The notes under the pieces: model-generated
What the model was told of the DNA's origin: nothing
What the model saw: the letters and a program-made list of their open reading frames with translations, nothing else
The model's database searches: none
Made by a program: the position numbers and the translations under genes
Part shown: positions 1-9,336 of the stretch, piece by piece
Position numbering within the stretch: position 1 is the stretch's first letter
Layout: each line of letters starts with the position of its first letter
NCBI RefSeq assembly: GCF_003258365.1
Contig: NZ_QHKM01000003.1
Coordinates: 62,001-126,000 of the forward strand
Length of the DNA stretch: 64,000 bases
Direction: 5' to 3'
Source of the DNA: Hymenobacter edaphi
GTDB lineage: Bacteria; Bacteroidota; Bacteroidia; Cytophagales; Hymenobacteraceae

Positions 1-1776
1 AATACGTTTCCGCTGGGCACCAGCACCGTGGAAGCGCGCAACGTGGTCGACCTCTACGGCAACGTGGCCACCGGTCCGCTCACGGCCTCGTTCGTGTACA
101 ACGGCACGCCCATTCAGCCCGGGCCGAACCAGCTGCTCATCACCGAAATCCTGGCCGACGAAACTCCGCAGCTGGGGCTGCCGGCTTCGGAGTTTATCGA
201 GATTCACAACCCGTCGACCACCAGCCCGCTGGATTTGGGCGGGGTGCGGCTGACCAAGCCCGGCAACACGGCCCTGGCCGTGTTCGGCAGCGGGGCCATC
301 CTGCTGCCGGGCGAGTACGCGGTGGTGTGCGCCAGTACCCGCGTCACGCAGTTTGCCAGCTACGGCAAGGTGTTCGGCCTGAGCAACTTCCCCTCGCTGA
401 GCAACACCGGCGACCAGCTGCTGCTGCGCGCCCGCGACGGCCGCCAGATTTTCGAGGTGAACTACGCCGATACCTGGTACCGCGACAACAGCAAAAAGGA
501 CGGTGGCTGGACGCTGGAAATGATTGACACCAGCAACCCCTGCGGCGGGGCCGACAACTGGCTGGCCAGCACCGACCCGAGCGGGGGCACGCCCGGCCGC
601 GCCAACGCGGTGCGCGCCGCCAACCCCGACCGCACCGCGCCCGCCCTGCTGCGGGCCGTGGCCGCGTCGCCCACGCTGCTGCGCCTCACCTTTGGCGAGA
701 AGCTCGACAGCGCCCTCACCGCCAACCCGGCCCTTTATACCCTGGCCGGCGGCCCCGCCGTGCAGCGCGTGACGCCCGTGGCCTACGACTTCCGGGCCGT
801 GGAGCTGACCCTGGCCGCGCCGCTCACCGCCAATCAGCCCTACACGCTCACCGTCGCGCGCGCCACCGACTGCGTGGGCAACGCCTCGGGCCCGCTCAGC
901 TCGGCCACCCTGGTACTGCCCGCGGCGGCCGTGCCCGGCGACGTGGTTATCAACGAAATCCTCTTCAACCCGCGCACCGAGGGCGTGGACTTCGTGGAGC
1001 TGCTCAACCGTTCCGGTAAGTACATCGACCTGCAGGGCTGGCAGCTGGGCCGCGTCCGCCCCGACAGCATTGCCGAAAACCGCACCATCATCAGCGAGCC
1101 GTACGTGCTGGCACCCGGGCAGCTGGCGGTGCTCACCTCGCGCCCCGACGTGGTGCAGGCCCAGTACGCCAGCAGCAGCGAGCCGGCCGCCTTCCTGCCC
1201 GCCCTCACTCTGCCCTCGTACCCCGACGACGCGGGCATCGTGACCCTGCTGAACGCCCAGAACACGCGCATCGACCGGTTCGACTACTCGCAGGACCTGC
1301 ACCTGGCCCTGCTCGACACCCGCGACGGGGTATCTTTGGAGCGTCTGCGGCCCGACGGCCCGAGCCGGGGCTCAAACTTCCACTCGGCCGCGGGCAGCGT
1401 GGGCTACGCCACGCCCGGCCGGCGCAACTCGCAGTTTCTGGCCGAGTCGGCGAGCAGCCAGCAGTTCACGATGGAGCCCGAGGTCTTCACCCCCGACGAC
1501 GACGGGCAGCAGGACTTTACCACCCTCGGCTACCGTCTCGACGCGGCCGGCTACGCTGCCAGCGTGACGGTGTACGACGCGCTGGGCCGCCTCACCCGCC
1601 GCCTCGTGCGCAACGAAACGCTGCCGACCAGCGGCTTCATCCAGTGGGACGGCCTGACCGAGAGCCGCCACAAGGCCGCCGTCGGCTACTACGTGCTGCA
1701 CATCGAGCTATACAAGCCCGGCGGCGGCGCGAAAAAGGAATACAAGAAGACGGTGGTAGTAGGAGCGAGGCTGTAG
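1..1776 (+). CDS. Lamin-tail-domain surface protein with FlgD/gliding-type C-terminus (5' truncated by window edge)
   Basis: The reading frame is open from base 1, so the true start lies upstream; the GTG at 28 is only the first in-frame start-like codon. Two lamin-tail-like modules can be seen, around residues 30-170 (beginning LLITEILADE) and 310-450 (VVINEILFNP), separated by a bacterial Ig/SbsA-like module (about 200-300) that begins with DRTAPALL. The last ~90 residues (EVFTPDDDGQQDF, VTVYDALGRLTRRL, then a VGYYVLHIEL strand) match the FlgD-like/gliding-motility C-terminal fold that sends proteins to the type IX secretion system. Lamin-tail domains in bacteria occur on secreted nucleases and surface proteins, but no nuclease domain is visible here. 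Most likely an exported cell-surface protein of unknown substrate. Confidence 0.85.
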   Translation, partial: NTFPLGTSTVEARNVVDLYGNVATGPLTASFVYNGTPIQPGPNQLLITEILADETPQLGLPASEFIEIHNPSTTSPLDLGGVRLTKPGNTALAVFGSGAILLPGEYAVVCASTRVTQFASYGKVFGLSNFPSLSNTGDQLLLRARDGRQIFEVNYADTWYRDNSKKDGGWTLEMIDTSNPCGGADNWLASTDPSGGTPGRANAVRAANPDRTAPALLRAVAASPTLLRLTFGEKLDSALTANPALYTLAGGPAVQRVTPVAYDFRAVELTLAAPLTANQPYTLTVARATDCVGNASGPLSSATLVLPAAAVPGDVVINEILFNPRTEGVDFVELLNRSGKYIDLQGWQLGRVRPDSIAENRTIISEPYVLAPGQLAVLTSRPDVVQAQYASSSEPAAFLPALTLPSYPDDAGIVTLLNAQNTRIDRFDYSQDLHLALLDTRDGVSLERLRPDGPSRGSNFHSAAGSVGYATPGRRNSQFLAESASSQQFTMEPEVFTPDDDGQQDFTTLGYRLDAAGYAASVTVYDALGRLTRRLVRNETLPTSGFIQWDGLTESRHKAAVGYYVLHIELYKPGGGAKKEYKKTVVVGARL

Positions 1777-1790
1777 AAACGGGGAAATAG

Positions 1791-1985
1791 AACGTTATCC
1801 TGAGCAGAGCGAAGGACCTTCTTCAAACCTTGAACCGCTGCTAACAACAACGAGCAGACGTTTTTTTATTAACTGCACCAACTGAAAGCGCAGCCACCGA
1901 GCCCTTACGATTGGGCGTTGGTGGCTGCGCTTCTCAGTTGTTGCAGGGTTCGAGGAAGGTCCTTCGCTCTGCTCAGGCCGACGTT
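1791..1985. repeat. MITE-like dispersed repeat, copy 1, with ~30-bp terminal inverted repeats and internal hairpin
   Basis: The ends 1791-1820 and 1956-1985 are inverted repeats that match at 27 of 30 positions and share the core CCTGAGCAGAGCGAAGGACC. Inside, 1879-1898 and 1920-1940 form a ~20-bp stem with one bulged base. The element contains no gene and fills the space between two convergent genes, so it may also end transcription from both sides. A second copy, in the opposite orientation, is at 47720-47896. This looks like a non-autonomous mobile or structured-RNA repeat; no transposase is nearby. Confidence 0.8.
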
Positions 1986-1996
1986 GTAATAATTAC

Positions 1997-3013
1997 TTAC
2001 GCTGCCGCTTGCTGCCGCAGCGTGCTCATCAGCAGCTCGTAAGAGCGGAGGCGGGCGGCGTGGTCGTAGATGTGCGACACGACCAGCAGCTCGTTGACCT
2101 GAGTGGCCTGCACGAACTGCTCCACCTGCTTGCCCACTTTGGCGGCGCTGCCGATAAAGGAGTAAGCCATCATCATGCGCACGGATTCCTCTTCCATCTC
2201 GCTCCACAGGCCCTGCATGCTCGCTACGGGCGGCTGCATCGGCCGCGAGGTGCCCCGCACGATGTTGGTAGCCAGCTGGTAGAACGACGTGGCCAGCTGC
2301 TCGGCGGCCTCGTTCGTGTCGGCGGCAATGACGTTGACGCAGGCGGCGGCGTAGGGCTCAGTGAGGTACTGCGAGGGGCGGAAATTCTCGCGGTAGAGGT
2401 GCAGGGCGGCCTGCAATTGGCTGGGTGCGAAGTGGCTGGCAAAGGCGAAGGGCAGCCCCAGGTAAGCCGCCAGTTGCGCGCTGTAGGTGCTGGAACCCAG
2501 CAGCCAGACGGGCACGTCGAGCCCCTCGCCGGGAATGGCGCGCACCTTGGAAGCGCGGTTTTCGGCCGAGAGGTAGGTTAGCAGCTCCTGCACGTTCTGC
2601 GGGAAGTCGTTGACGGAGCCCTGCAGGTCGCGGCGCAGGGCCTGGGCGGTGAGCGGGTCGGTGCCGGGGGCGCGGCCCAGGCCCAGGTCGATGCGGCCGG
2701 GGTAGAGGGTGGCCAGCGTGCCGAACTGCTCGGCCACGATAAGCGGGGCATGGTTGGGCAGCATGATGCCGCCCGAGCCCACCCGGATGGTGGAGGTGCC
2801 GCCGGCAATGTGGCCGATGAGCACCGCCGTGGCCGAGCTGGCAATGCTGGCCATGTTGTGGTGCTCGGCCAGCCAGTAGCGCGTGTAGCCCCACTGCTCA
2901 GCGTGCCGGGCCAGGTCGAGGCTGCTGCGGAAGGTATCGGCGGGCGTGTGGCCCTCCAGGATGGGCGCCAGATCCAGCAGGGACAGGGGCAATTTGTGTA
3001 TGTTCGTAGGCAT
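1997..3013 (-). CDS. LLM-class flavin-dependent oxidoreductase (luciferase-like monooxygenase, group 1)
   Basis: A 338-residue protein of the bacterial luciferase-like superfamily, which uses reduced flavin (FMNH2 or F420H2) and usually oxygen. The N-terminus ([11 protein letters not shown]), the YWLAEHHN segment near residue 45, the [12 protein letters not shown] segment and the [15 protein letters not shown] loop are typical of the 'luciferase family oxidoreductase group 1' subfamily. The ATG at 3013 is chosen because the fold begins right there; the open frame extends further upstream but overlaps the divergent DUF1800 gene. The physiological substrate cannot be read from the sequence. It is a single-gene unit divergent from the DUF1800/DUF1501 pair, with 111 bp between the starts. 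Confidence 0.88.
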   Translation of the reverse strand: MPTNIHKLPLSLLDLAPILEGHTPADTFRSSLDLARHAEQWGYTRYWLAEHHNMASIASSATAVLIGHIAGGTSTIRVGSGGIMLPNHAPLIVAEQFGTLATLYPGRIDLGLGRAPGTDPLTAQALRRDLQGSVNDFPQNVQELLTYLSAENRASKVRAIPGEGLDVPVWLLGSSTYSAQLAAYLGLPFAFASHFAPSQLQAALHLYRENFRPSQYLTEPYAAACVNVIAADTNEAAEQLATSFYQLATNIVRGTSRPMQPPVASMQGLWSEMEEESVRMMMAYSFIGSAAKVGKQVEQFVQATQVNELLVVSHIYDHAARLRSYELLMSTLRQQAAA

Positions 3014-3124
3014 CGAAGTCGGGGAGTAGCTGCGAGAACAGCTGGCGGGAGCGGGTTGTTTCCCGGAAGGCAGACCGGCCAGACCGCCGTTAAACCCTGC
3101 GGGCCCGAATACGTCCAACCCAGC

Positions 3125-4597
3125 ATGACGACGCAACAACAGGTGCAGCACCTGCTCTGGCGCGCGGGCTTCGGGCCCCGCCCCCACGACGTGGCCGCCG
3201 GCCTGGCGCCGCGCAAGGTGCTCCGGCAGCTGCTCCACGACGCGGCCAGCTACCAGCCGCTCGACAGCCCGCAGATGCGCTACCGCGAGGCGCTGGCCCT
3301 GGCGCCCGTGCCCACGATGGATATGAAGCAGGATCCGCTGGCGCCCGCGCTGAAGAAGGGCGAGCTGACGGCCGAGCAGCGCAAGGAGCAGAACCGCCAG
3401 ATCCGCGACGCGTTCTACGCCATGAACACCGGCTGGCTGCAGCGCATGGCCACCTCGCCGGCCCAGCTGCGCGAGAAGCTCACCTTTTTCTGGCACGGCC
3501 ACTTCGCCTGCCGCGTGCGCCGCCCCGACCTCGCCCTGCAGCTCCACAACACCATCCGGCGCCTGGCCCTGGGCAAGTTTCCCGACCTGCTGCTGGCCGT
3601 GGCCAAGGAGCCGGCCATGCTGCAATTCCTCAACAACCAGCAGAACCGCAAGCAGCGCCCCAACGAAAACTTCGCCCGCGAGGTGATGGAGCTGTTTACC
3701 ATCGGCCGCGGCCACTATTCGGAGCAGGACGTGAAGGAGGCCGCCCGCGCCTTCACCGGCTGGGGCTTCGACGGGCAGGGGCAGTTCCAGTTTCGCCCCC
3801 GGCAGCACGACGACGGCCCCAAAACCTTCCTGGGCCAGACCGGCACCTTCGGCGGCGAAGACGTGCTGCGCCTGCTCACCGAGCGCCGCGAAACGGCCCT
3901 GTTTCTGACCACCAAGCTCTACCGCTTCTTCGTCAACGACCAGCCCAACCCCCAGCACATCGGGCCGCTGGCCGAGGCGTTTTACAAATCAGGGTACGAC
4001 ATTCAGGACCTCGTGGAGCGCCTGTTTTCGGCTGATTGGTTTTACGACGCGGCCAACGTGGGTACGCGCATCAAGTCGCCGGTGGAGCTGCTGGTGGGGC
4101 TGCAGCGGCAGGCCGGCCTCGCGCCCGCCGACGGGCAGAAGCTGGTGTTCTGGCAAAAAGCCCTGGGCCAGACGCTGTTTCAGCCCCCCAACGTGGCCGG
4201 CTGGCCCGGCGGCCGCAACTGGATTGATTCCTCCTCGCTCTTGCTGCGCCTGCAGCTGCCCCAGGTGCTGCTGAAGCAGGCCGAGGTCAACATCGCGCTG
4301 AAGGAGGACGAAAACGACCTGGCCCCGCAGCTGCCGCGCAGCGAACGGCTCCTGCGCAGCCGCGGCAAGGAAGCCGGCGACGCCCCCGTGAGCCTGGCCA
4401 CCGTGGCTGCTCTGGTGGCGAAAACGCCCGCCGATAAGCAAGCTGCTGCCCTGGCCGGCTTTCTGCTGCAGGCCCCGCTGCGCCCCGAAAACCTGGCGCT
4501 GATTCAGCAAACCGCGCTCGAAGATGGTGGCCCCCAGCAACGCCTGCGTCTGCAGGTCGGCGCGTTGCTGTCGTTGCCCGAATACCAGCTGATGTAA
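3125..4597 (+). CDS. DUF1800 domain-containing protein
   Basis: 490 residues covering the DUF1800 family from end to end. Family hallmarks are visible: [10 protein letters not shown] at the N-terminus, LTFFWHGHF near residue 120, [15 protein letters not shown], the [12 protein letters not shown] block, and a C-terminal [10 protein letters not shown]. No signal peptide is evident. The ATG at 3125 starts directly at the domain. Throughout bacteria DUF1800 genes sit next to DUF1501 genes, as here (the next gene starts 190 bp downstream), which suggests a joint role, but the biochemical function of the family is not established. The region between the two genes contains a degraded dispersed repeat (4617-4690). 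Confidence 0.9.
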   Translation: MTTQQQVQHLLWRAGFGPRPHDVAAGLAPRKVLRQLLHDAASYQPLDSPQMRYREALALAPVPTMDMKQDPLAPALKKGELTAEQRKEQNRQIRDAFYAMNTGWLQRMATSPAQLREKLTFFWHGHFACRVRRPDLALQLHNTIRRLALGKFPDLLLAVAKEPAMLQFLNNQQNRKQRPNENFAREVMELFTIGRGHYSEQDVKEAARAFTGWGFDGQGQFQFRPRQHDDGPKTFLGQTGTFGGEDVLRLLTERRETALFLTTKLYRFFVNDQPNPQHIGPLAEAFYKSGYDIQDLVERLFSADWFYDAANVGTRIKSPVELLVGLQRQAGLAPADGQKLVFWQKALGQTLFQPPNVAGWPGGRNWIDSSSLLLRLQLPQVLLKQAEVNIALKEDENDLAPQLPRSERLLRSRGKEAGDAPVSLATVAALVAKTPADKQAAALAGFLLQAPLRPENLALIQQTALEDGGPQQRLRLQVGALLSLPEYQLM

Positions 4598-4616
4598 AGC
4601 TGCACCGGGTTGACTG

Positions 4617-4690
4617 ACGCGAAAAGGGCGTCATGCCGAGCGAAGCTGCGGTATCTTGCGTGCTGACGTCTGATAAAGCTGTCAGTCAAT
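4617..4690. repeat. Probable fragment of a dispersed intergenic repeat
   Basis: The stretch with GTCATGCCGAGCGAAGC, followed by a TATCTTGCGTGCTGACGTC segment and a short GACGTCTGATAAAGCTGTC imperfect palindrome, resembles the common 'catgccgagcgaagc' type intergenic repeats that I associate with Hymenobacter genomes. It is non-coding. No second copy is present in this window, so assignment rests on recollection of the repeat type rather than on comparison inside the sequence. Confidence 0.4.
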
Positions 4691-4787
4691 AAATTACCCC
4701 CTGGAATAACAACTCTGTTGCGCCCGGCATGATGCAGTAAGTATCCAACGGCTGCCGATGCCCTGCCACCCCAACACCCCTTCCACC

Positions 4788-5996
4788 ATGACCTCCCGCC
4801 GCGACTTTCTGAAAACCTCTGCGCTGGCCAGCACGCTGCTGTTTGTGCCGCGCTTTCTGCACAAGCTCGACGCGCAGGCCCTGCCCGCGCTGCAGGATGC
4901 CGGCGGGCGGCGCCTGGTGGTGGTGCAGCTCGGTGGCGGCAACGACGGGCTGAACACCGTGGTGCCTTTCCGCAACGACCTGTATTACAACGCCCGGCCC
5001 ACGCTGGCCCTGCGCGAGCAAGCCGGCCTGCTGACGCTGGAAAAAGACCTCGCCCTGAACCCCGGCATGACCGCGCTCAAGGGCCTCTACGACCAGGGCC
5101 GCCTCACCGTGCTCAACAGCGTGGGCTACCCCAACCCCGACCGCTCGCACTTTCGCTCCATGGACATCTGGCACACCGGCTCGGCCGCCGACGAGTACCT
5201 GAGCACCGGCTGGCTGGGGCGTTACCTCGACGCGGCCTGCACCGGCTGCAGCACCGGCCACACCGGCATCGAAGTCGACGACACATTGAGCCTGGCCATG
5301 AAGGGCGCCCGGCGCAAGGGCCTGGCGCTGAAGAATCCGCAGAAGCTGCGCGACGTGACCCGCAACCGCCTGCTGCGCGCCGCCAGCCGTGAATCAGCCG
5401 CCACCGGCCTCGGCGAGCTGGACTACCTCTACAAGACCCTGGCCGAAACCGCGTCCTCGGCCGACTACCTGTTCGAGAAGAGCAAAGTGTACCAGTCGAA
5501 GACGACGTACCCGCAGACGGATTTCGCCAAAAGCCTCAAAACCACCGCCGAGCTCATCAATTCCGGCCTCGATACCCGCGTGTACTACACCGCCCTGTCG
5601 GGCTTCGATACGCACGTGCGGCAGCAGGAGCAGCAGGGCAAGCTGCTCAAGGACCTCTCCGACGGCCTCGCGGCCTTCGTCGACGACCTGCAGCAGGGCG
5701 GCAACCTCGATTCGACGCTCATCCTGGTTTTCTCGGAGTTTGGGCGGCGCGTGGGCCAGAACGCCAGCAACGGCACCGACCACGGCACGGCCAACAACGT
5801 GCTGCTGCTCGGCGGCAAGCTACGCCAGCCCGGCGTGGCCAACGCCGCCCCCGACCTGGCCAACCTCGACGCGGGCGACCTGCGCTACCAGGTTGACTTT
5901 CGCAGCATCTACGCCAGCATCCTGCACGACTGGCTAGGCGCCGATAATCAGCTCATTCTCAGCCGCGACGTGACCCCGCTGGCGGGCCTGGTGTAA
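4788..5996 (+). CDS. DUF1501 domain-containing protein, Tat-exported
   Basis: 402 residues. The N-terminus MTSRRDFLKTSALAST is a twin-arginine (Tat) signal, which fixes the start at 4788 rather than the upstream in-frame ATG at 4758. The mature part shows DUF1501 hallmarks: RRLVVVQLGGGNDGLNTVVP, NPDRSHFRSMDIWHTG, FSEFGRRV and TDHGTANNVLLLGG. DUF1501 belongs to the alkaline phosphatase/sulfatase-like superfamily (established for the family), but no substrate is known. The signal implies a folded, probably cofactor-bearing, periplasmic protein. It follows the DUF1800 gene on the same strand and is likely its functional partner. Confidence 0.9.
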   Translation: MTSRRDFLKTSALASTLLFVPRFLHKLDAQALPALQDAGGRRLVVVQLGGGNDGLNTVVPFRNDLYYNARPTLALREQAGLLTLEKDLALNPGMTALKGLYDQGRLTVLNSVGYPNPDRSHFRSMDIWHTGSAADEYLSTGWLGRYLDAACTGCSTGHTGIEVDDTLSLAMKGARRKGLALKNPQKLRDVTRNRLLRAASRESAATGLGELDYLYKTLAETASSADYLFEKSKVYQSKTTYPQTDFAKSLKTTAELINSGLDTRVYYTALSGFDTHVRQQEQQGKLLKDLSDGLAAFVDDLQQGGNLDSTLILVFSEFGRRVGQNASNGTDHGTANNVLLLGGKLRQPGVANAAPDLANLDAGDLRYQVDFRSIYASILHDWLGADNQLILSRDVTPLAGLV

Positions 5997-6006
5997 GAAG
6001 ATAAAA

Positions 6007-6030
6007 CGCGCGGCCCGGCCGGGTTGCGCG
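6007..6030 (-). terminator. Hairpin terminator for the receptor/outer-membrane operon
   Basis: A 10-bp stem including two G-U pairs (6007-6016 with 6021-6030) and a 4-base loop is followed, on the minus strand, by TTTTAT. It lies between two convergent genes. Confidence 0.5.
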
Positions 6031-6039
6031 GTTCGAGGC

Positions 6040-6900
6040 CTAGCGCCGGAAGGTGAAGCCGACAAAGAATTCCCGATCCGTTTCGCGGTTCAGGGCAAAA
6101 TGGGCGCCGAAATCGACCTGCAGGTTGTCGTTCAGGTTGAACATCGGGGCCACATTCACCGAGTTGCGCCAGCCGCTGTGCTGGGCATCCCAGCGGGCCA
6201 CGCCTTCCACCATAAAGGAAAACAGGTCGTTGAAATCGTGCTCCAGCGCCACCGAAGGCACCACGCCGAGGTAGTGGCCGCGCGTTTCCCGGTCGTAGCA
6301 CAGCTTGGTTTCCACCTGGCCTTCCGCGTCCCAGTGGTGGCCCAGGTTCACATCGACGGGCACGATCAGGCCGTACTCCGCCCCGCCGGCCCCGGCCAGG
6401 CCGCCGGTGGGCAGGCGCACCCAGCCCACGGCGGCCAGCGCCACGGGGCACTCTTCGTCGTCGCCGAGAAAGTTGTGCTTGAGGCGCACGGCCACATCGC
6501 CGAAGCCGCGCTGCCGCTCCCAGTTTGGGTCGTCGGACTGGCGCTGCTTTTGAGTGGCAAACACGGGTATTTCCAGCTGCAGGTCGGTGCGGCGGCTCAG
6601 GCCCAGCTTGGGCATGAGATAGGCCGCGTGCCACTCCCGTTCGCGCTGGTTGTCTTCGCGGCGGTTGATAAGGCGGAAGCCGTCGACTTCCAGCTGAAAA
6701 TGCCCCGCATCAACGGTAAACGGGCTTTCCGTCACGCCCGGGCGGTCGGGGCGCAGCTCGCGCAGCTGGTTGCGCGGCACCGGGTGAAACAGGTCGAAGT
6801 GCGCCGAATCGTAAGGACAGGTTTTGGGCCGGTCGGGCGACTGGGCCCGGGCGGCCACCGCGCCGAGCAGCGCCAGCAGCAACAGGAGTACGCGTGCCAT
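6040..6900 (-). CDS. Outer-membrane transporter-like protein (phenol_MetA_deg-like family)
   Basis: 286 residues from ATG 6900 (an in-frame ATG at 6939 would add 13 residues before the hydrophobic signal peptide; MARVLLLLLALLGAVAARAQ is a clean signal sequence, so 6900 is preferred). After the signal, alternating short beta strands with the sequence ELRPDRPGVTESPFTVDAG, and a terminal EFFVGFTFRR strand, are typical of outer-membrane proteins annotated as 'transporter' or MetA-pathway phenol degradation family. It lies 90 bp behind the TonB receptor gene on the same strand, and probably forms an operon with it under the operator at 9267. A role linked to metal uptake is inferred from context only. 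Confidence 0.72.
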   Translation of the reverse strand: MARVLLLLLALLGAVAARAQSPDRPKTCPYDSAHFDLFHPVPRNQLRELRPDRPGVTESPFTVDAGHFQLEVDGFRLINRREDNQREREWHAAYLMPKLGLSRRTDLQLEIPVFATQKQRQSDDPNWERQRGFGDVAVRLKHNFLGDDEECPVALAAVGWVRLPTGGLAGAGGAEYGLIVPVDVNLGHHWDAEGQVETKLCYDRETRGHYLGVVPSVALEHDFNDLFSFMVEGVARWDAQHSGWRNSVNVAPMFNLNDNLQVDFGAHFALNRETDREFFVGFTFRR

Positions 6901-6990
6901 GGGGAGAGTAGGGAGAAGGAGTTGCCCCCGCATACGCAACTGCCCGCCGGCGGATCTGCTTTCGGGCTTTGCCGGCGCCCGAACCCGTAT

Positions 6991-9240
6991 TTACAACGCG
7001 TAGCGCATCCCGAGAAAACTCCGCCGGCCCTGCAGCGGTGCGTAGTTGTACTCCGTGTCGAAGGTGTAGCCGTTGGGGTTGTCCTGGGTCACGTGCTTGT
7101 CGAAAGGGTCGAAAGGGCGCAGCAGCACGTGGCGGGGCAGAAAGTCCAGCAGGTTTTTCACCCCGCCGTACACCTGCAGGCGCTTGCCGAGCTGCTTGGT
7201 CAGCTGCACATTCTGCAGCGAGTACCAGGGCGAGCGGCTGGGGCGGTAGTCCAGCGGCTGCACCGGCAGGTTCATCGGGCCCGTCACCTGCCCGGTGTAG
7301 TCCACCGTGAGGCCCCAGCGGGCGGCCGTGTAGGTGGCGGCGAAAGTGCCCGAGAAGCCCGGCGTCTGCACCTGCCGCAGGCGCGTCTCGATGCCCGGCT
7401 CGCGCCGGTACACGTCGAGCACAGTTACGCCGGCCAGCAGCTTCAGTGCCGGCGTCAGCGTCCAGTCGGCGTTCAGCGTCAGCCCCCGCGACACGGCGTA
7501 GCCGCGCAGGTTGCGGTAGATGATCTGGTTGGGGTCGGCGTCGTAGTCGGGCAGGATTTTGTTGGTGAAGTAGGTCCAGAACAGGCTGCCGTCCAGCACC
7601 AGCGGCCGGGCATCGGAGCCGAGCTGCTGGGTGAAGTTCACGGTGGCGTTCCAGCTGCGCTCCGGGCGCAGCCGCTCGGCCACCACCACCTGCCGGGCCC
7701 CGGTCAGGGCCGCGTGGTCTTCGGTGAACAGGTTCACCACCCGAAAGCCGTTGCCGGCGCCCACGCGCAGCACCTGGCGGTTGTCGTCGGTGCCCCATTT
7801 ATAGTTGATGCGGCCCGAAGGCACCAGGCCGTGGCGCGGGTCGTGGTCGAGGCGCAGGCCGGTGAGCAGGGTGGAGTGGATATTCAGGTGCCACTCGTCC
7901 TGGGCAAACAGGCCCGGCAGGCGCACCACGTCGGGGCGGTTCTGCGGCTGGTCGGCGGGGGGCGCGGCCGTGGCGGGCGTGTTGTCGTCGTACCAAGTGT
8001 AGCGGTAGGCCGTGCCGAGCAGCAGCTGGTGCTGCACGCTCAGGCTGCGCAGCCACGTGAGCTGCCCGAAGCCCACGTGCTGGGTGGCCAGGTAGCGGGT
8101 GGTGCCGTACACCGAGTTCTGGTGGTGGCGGTTGTAGGAGCCGCTGAGCAGCAGCTTTTCGCCCCCCACCGGCAGCTGGTACTGGCCCAGCAGCTCGTAG
8201 CGGCTGGTGTAGATACTCTCGCCGTACACGCTGTCGGTGCCGCGGAAAGCTGGCCGCCAGCCCAGCTGCCCGCCAAACCGGTCTTCGTAGTAGTAGCGCG
8301 CCGCCAGGTTGGCCACGCGGTCCTCGGGCCGGGTTAGGCTCCATTTGTTGAACACCGAGGCCCGTTTCTGGGTCGGCACGTCCGTGAAGCCGTCGTGGTT
8401 CACGTCGCGGCGCCGGTCGTAGCCAAACACGTTGGCCGTCAGCAGCGAGGTGGCTTTGCCCACGCGGCCGGCCGTGCCCGCGTCCACGTTCAGCTCGCCG
8501 AAGCTGGTGCCGAACACGTCCAGTGCCAGCGGCGGGGCCTTGTGCGGGGCTTTGGTGATGACGTTGATGAGCCCGCCCACGGCCTCCGAGCCGTACAGCG
8601 TGGAGGCTGGCCCTTTCACCACTTCCACCCGCTCCACCATGCTGTTGGGAATGCCGCTCAGCCCGTACACCGTGCTCAACGACGACACGATGGGCATCCC
8701 GTCGATGAGCACCATCGTGTAGGGCCCCTCCAGCCCGTTGATGTGAATGTCACCGGTGTTGCACACGCTGCAGTTCAGCTGGGGCCGCACGCCGTTGACC
8801 ATCGTCAGGTTTTCGAACAGACTGGGCGCCGGGTTCTTCTGGAAAAACTTCGGCGTGTACAGCTCCACCGGCACCGGCGACTCGCTCTTGACCACCTCGC
8901 CCAGCGTGCCGCTGATGACTACTTCCGCCGTTTCGGTGCTGGCCGGCACCAGCAGCACGGTGTACGGCAGCGCGGCCTGCGCCCGCACTTCCACCGCCCG
9001 TTCCGCCGGCTGGTAGCCCAGCGCCGTCACGGCCAGCTGGTAGCGGCCCAGGGGCACTTTGTGCAGCGCGAAGCCGCCGTGCTCGTCGGCCGTGGTGCCG
9101 TGAGTGGTGCCCTTCAGCCCCACGCTGGCAAACGGCACCGCCTGCCCCGCCGCCCGCACCACGCCGTGTACCGAGCCGGTTTGGCCCGCCCCGGGCCGGG
9201 CCAGCACCAGCAGCAGCCAGAAAAGTAGCAGGTGTTTCAT
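6991..9240 (-). CDS. TonB-dependent receptor, probable metal (Mn/Fe) uptake
   Basis: 749 residues: signal peptide (1-20), carboxypeptidase-regulatory-like domain (22-100), plug domain (about 115-230, with VLIDGMPI and VERVEVVKGPASTLYGSEA), and a C-terminal 22-strand-type barrel ending FLGMRYAL. A cysteine pair (Cys157, Cys160 in LNCSVCNTGDIHINGLEG) sits in the plug, consistent with metal-related receptors. The gene has its own palindromic operator 26 bp upstream of the start, nearly identical to the one before mntH, so both are probably controlled by the same metalloregulator. The mntH transcript is terminated between the two genes (9297-9330). The substrate (metal chelate) is inferred from context. 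Confidence 0.88.
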   Translation of the reverse strand: MKHLLLFWLLLVLARPGAGQTGSVHGVVRAAGQAVPFASVGLKGTTHGTTADEHGGFALHKVPLGRYQLAVTALGYQPAERAVEVRAQAALPYTVLLVPASTETAEVVISGTLGEVVKSESPVPVELYTPKFFQKNPAPSLFENLTMVNGVRPQLNCSVCNTGDIHINGLEGPYTMVLIDGMPIVSSLSTVYGLSGIPNSMVERVEVVKGPASTLYGSEAVGGLINVITKAPHKAPPLALDVFGTSFGELNVDAGTAGRVGKATSLLTANVFGYDRRRDVNHDGFTDVPTQKRASVFNKWSLTRPEDRVANLAARYYYEDRFGGQLGWRPAFRGTDSVYGESIYTSRYELLGQYQLPVGGEKLLLSGSYNRHHQNSVYGTTRYLATQHVGFGQLTWLRSLSVQHQLLLGTAYRYTWYDDNTPATAAPPADQPQNRPDVVRLPGLFAQDEWHLNIHSTLLTGLRLDHDPRHGLVPSGRINYKWGTDDNRQVLRVGAGNGFRVVNLFTEDHAALTGARQVVVAERLRPERSWNATVNFTQQLGSDARPLVLDGSLFWTYFTNKILPDYDADPNQIIYRNLRGYAVSRGLTLNADWTLTPALKLLAGVTVLDVYRREPGIETRLRQVQTPGFSGTFAATYTAARWGLTVDYTGQVTGPMNLPVQPLDYRPSRSPWYSLQNVQLTKQLGKRLQVYGGVKNLLDFLPRHVLLRPFDPFDKHVTQDNPNGYTFDTEYNYAPLQGRRSFLGMRYAL

Positions 9241-9266
9241 GGTTTTAGTGGGGGCTTTTGAATTTA

Positions 9267-9282
9267 TTTAGACGAGTCTAAA
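9267..9282 (-). promoter_or_regulatory. Palindromic operator, DtxR/MntR-like
   Basis: TTTAGACGAGTCTAAA is a perfect 7-2-7 palindrome, 26 bp upstream of the receptor start. The same sequence with one changed base occurs at 10749-10764 before mntH. In the minus-strand orientation it lies just downstream of a TTG that could serve as a -33 element, where a bound repressor would block transcription. The regulator itself is not in the window. Confidence 0.75.
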
Positions 9283-9296
9283 CCCGAAATCAAGCG

Positions 9297-9330
9297 TAAA
9301 AAAGCGGAATCAGGCCGCGCCCGATTCCGC
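9297..9330 (-). terminator. Intrinsic terminator of mntH
   Basis: GCGGAATC (9304-9311) pairs with GATTCCGC (9323-9330) and, read on the minus strand, is followed by a run of T. It lies 6 bp past the mntH stop and separates mntH from the receptor gene. Confidence 0.82.
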
Positions 9331-9336
9331 GTGGTT

